Assembly (NCBI GenBank): GCA_030424865.1
Contig: JAUHVR010000002.1
Location: 368,196-432,195, forward strand
Source of the DNA: Alphaproteobacteria bacterium
GTDB taxonomy: Bacteria > Pseudomonadota > Alphaproteobacteria > Rhodobacterales > Rhodobacteraceae
Direction: 5' to 3'
DNA: 64,000 bases
The position numbers and the translations under genes are program-made. Below, one piece after another: positions 62,350 through 64,000 of this stretch. Position 1 is the first letter of the stretch. Each line of letters starts with the position of its first letter. A model generated the notes under the pieces. The model made no database searches and was not told where the DNA came from. It worked only from the letters and a program-made list of their open reading frames with translations.

Positions 62350-63660
62350 ATGACACTATCCAGACGCGCCTTTCTTTCTTCTTCTGCAGCGGCAACGCTG
62401 TTGCCTTCGGTCGGCTTGACCAGCCCGCAAAGTTTGCGCGCGGCACCCGTCGTGACCCAAATTCTGGCGGGTGAATTCGCAGAATACGGGGCCACGCCCA
62501 CTCTGGGGTACAACGGCACGACGCCCGGTCCGTTGATCAAGGTGCGACAGGGTCAGGAACTGGCGGTCACATTTGAAAACAGGACAGGGGCGCCATCGTC
62601 GGTGCATTGGCACGGGATTCGTATCGCCAATGGCATGGACGGCGTTCCGGGTCTGACGCAGGCACATGTCGAAGACGGGGATGACTTCGACTATCGTTTC
62701 GTCGCGCCGGATGCCGGGACGTTCTGGTACCACTCTCACAGCCGATCCTGGGAACAGGTCGCGCGGGGCCTTTATGGTCCCTTGATCGTGGAAGAGGCCA
62801 TGCCCCCGGATGTTGACGCAGACATCGTGGTCATCGTCGACGACTGGCGTCTGAGCGAAACCGCAGAGTTCATTGATGACTTCGGCGCCATGTTCCATTC
62901 GGCCCACGCAGGTCGCATGGGAAACTATGCCAAGGTCATCCCGTCCCAGCCGTCGGTGCGGCTTGGCGACCGTGTTCGGCTTCGGTTGATCAACACTGCA
63001 AACGCGCGGATCTTTCCGATCGATATCGCGGGGGTCGAAGGCAAACTGGTCGCGCTTGACGGCATGCCGCTGCCAGAGGTCCAGGATTTCGGCACCATCA
63101 CCCTGGCCCCGGCACAACGGGCCGACATCATCGCTGATGTCACGGAGGCGATCTCATTCGGGTTCTGGACCGGACAAGACACCTATCCGCTGGGCGAGAT
63201 CCGCTTGGAAGGTGCCAATCCAATGCCACGGGACACGGCCATTGCTCCTTTGCCGTCAAACGGCCTTGTTGAACCCAGCCTTGTGCCCGACCGTCGCGAA
63301 ACCCTGAAAATGCAGGGCGGTGCAATGGGCGGTGCCCACCCTGGGGAAGACATCTGGTCCTTCAACGGGCTGTCCGACTTGCCCGAGGCACCTTGGCTAA
63401 AGCTCGCCCCGGGCACCACGGTTCAGATCACGCTGGTGAACGACACGTCGTTTCCGCACGGCATTCACCTGCATGGTCAGCATTTCCACGAGTTGGACCC
63501 TGACGGAAACATAGGCCCGCTGCGCGACACGACTCTGATCAACCGCCAAGAGACCCGGGATATCCTTTGCGTCTTCGACAACCCGGGGAAGTGGCTGCTG
63601 CACTGCCATATGCTCGAGCATGCCGCGACAGGGATGAGGACGTGGATCGAGGTCGCATGA
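62350..63660 (+). CDS. Multicopper oxidase, Tat-exported
   Basis: A 436-residue laccase-like oxidase. The twin-arginine signal SRRAFLS is at residues 4-10. Copper-binding motifs are HWHG and HSHSRSW (type 2/3), then HGIHLHGQHFHEL and the C-terminal HCHMLEHAATGM, which supplies type 1 and type 3 ligands including the axial methionine. It lies in the periplasm and probably oxidises Cu(I), phenols or similar. No copper-responsive regulator or CopB-like gene is adjacent. Confidence 0.92.
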   Translation: MTLSRRAFLSSSAAATLLPSVGLTSPQSLRAAPVVTQILAGEFAEYGATPTLGYNGTTPGPLIKVRQGQELAVTFENRTGAPSSVHWHGIRIANGMDGVPGLTQAHVEDGDDFDYRFVAPDAGTFWYHSHSRSWEQVARGLYGPLIVEEAMPPDVDADIVVIVDDWRLSETAEFIDDFGAMFHSAHAGRMGNYAKVIPSQPSVRLGDRVRLRLINTANARIFPIDIAGVEGKLVALDGMPLPEVQDFGTITLAPAQRADIIADVTEAISFGFWTGQDTYPLGEIRLEGANPMPRDTAIAPLPSNGLVEPSLVPDRRETLKMQGGAMGGAHPGEDIWSFNGLSDLPEAPWLKLAPGTTVQITLVNDTSFPHGIHLHGQHFHELDPDGNIGPLRDTTLINRQETRDILCVFDNPGKWLLHCHMLEHAATGMRTWIEVA

Positions 63661-64000
63661 CGCGACTCGAGTCGGATCAGGACGGTTCTTGACGGTGTCG
63701 AGGCCACGTGGAGTGTGCTTGTCGTCCGTACAACTATGATGAAGCCCTATATGTTGGGGGCACAGGCTTGCGAACCGCTAGGTGAGTCTCGTTCCGAAAG
63801 GGTAAATGGGCAAAGGGATCCCTGCATTTGCCCTGAATCCCCTCCCTTCCTGCTTTTTTCCTCCTATTAAACCATTGATTTAATTGTCATTTTTAGATTT
63901 TCGGTGTTTTTTTGAGATTTTTGTAAAAAAGCGCTTGCGGACTCGAGTGGGTATCCGTAGAACCCCCTTCACCGGCGGCGCTGAGGCGCACAACGGAACG
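63661..64000. promoter_or_regulatory. AT-rich region with probable rRNA operon promoter
   Basis: No supported gene lies in these 340 bases. From ~63850 the DNA turns unusually AT-rich (TTTAATTGTCATTTTTAGAT and a T-rich run). Then comes TTGCGG at 63935-63940 and TAGAAC at 63958-63963, a 17-base spacing that fits a promoter. The following CCCCCTTCACCGGCGGCG and GAGGCGCA are reminiscent of Rhodobacterales rRNA leaders. The 16S gene would start beyond the window. This is pattern memory, not an alignment. Confidence 0.5.

Overview
This window is high-GC DNA typical of a marine Rhodobacterales (Roseobacter-group) alphaproteobacterium. Supporting signs are two DddQ-type DMSP lyase genes, a 4-hydroxyproline-betaine epimerase (HpbD-like), ureDABCEFG, an NDUFS4-type complex I gene, H-NOX and diguanylate cyclase genes, and short AT-rich intergenic boxes of the form TATTTnnGGnnAGATGAA. 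Nothing looks like an intact phage, transposon, integron or CRISPR array. Most of the window is ordinary, compact chromosome.

Layout. 1-3.8 kb: truncated nhaA, an ArsR-regulated YraQ/ArsP-type permease, a putative 4Fe-4S uracil-DNA glycosylase and an SseB-like protein. 3.8-11.2 kb: a seven-gene minus-strand operon with dipeptide-type ABC permeases, a fused ATPase, aldehyde dehydrogenase, SDR, P1/DmpA-type peptidase and alpha/beta hydrolase; it has no substrate-binding protein. 11.4-17.4 kb: small secreted proteins, a low-GC HEPN-like gene abutting uvrB, a phosphotransferase-like protein, a Hint-domain protein and an NDUFS4-like protein. 17.5-20.3 kb: iron(III) permease and binding protein in convergent orientation. 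20.6-28.3 kb: the urease cluster ureD-A-B-C-E-F-G, interrupted by small genes and by three strong intrinsic terminators.

28.4-42.7 kb is the most distinctive region. A nine-gene minus-strand operon, mostly joined by 4-base overlaps, encodes a class III aminotransferase, three enolase-superfamily (MR/MLE) enzymes, two DddQ-type cupins, an orphan 84-residue protein, a zinc-type alcohol dehydrogenase-like reductase and a dimethylglycine/sarcosine dehydrogenase-like flavoprotein. Divergently, an RpiR regulator leads a Rieske oxygenase, a betaine-aldehyde-type dehydrogenase and an aldo/keto reductase. Together they suggest uptake-independent breakdown of methylated osmolytes: cleavage of DMSP, epimerisation and N-demethylation of betaines, and oxidation of the released aldehydes.

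42.7-50.5 kb: an XRE regulator, a desaturase, an EamA exporter, Nudix and DUF983 genes, an EF-hand protein, an ECF sigma/anti-sigma-like/metal-sensor-like trio, and a PleD-like protein whose first receiver has lost its phosphorylation site. 50.5-55.1 kb: DUF3572, a HAD phosphatase, a non-pyrrolysine MttB-family methyltransferase, an H-NOX-like protein without its heme ligand, its HNOBA-GGDEF partner, and tRNA-Gln(TTG). 55.3-63.7 kb: a GST-like protein, a GntR regulator, a polyamine-type ABC transporter with a hydantoin/Asp-Glu racemase, and a Tat-exported multicopper oxidase. The last 340 bases look like the AT-rich upstream region and promoter of an rRNA operon that would begin beyond the window.
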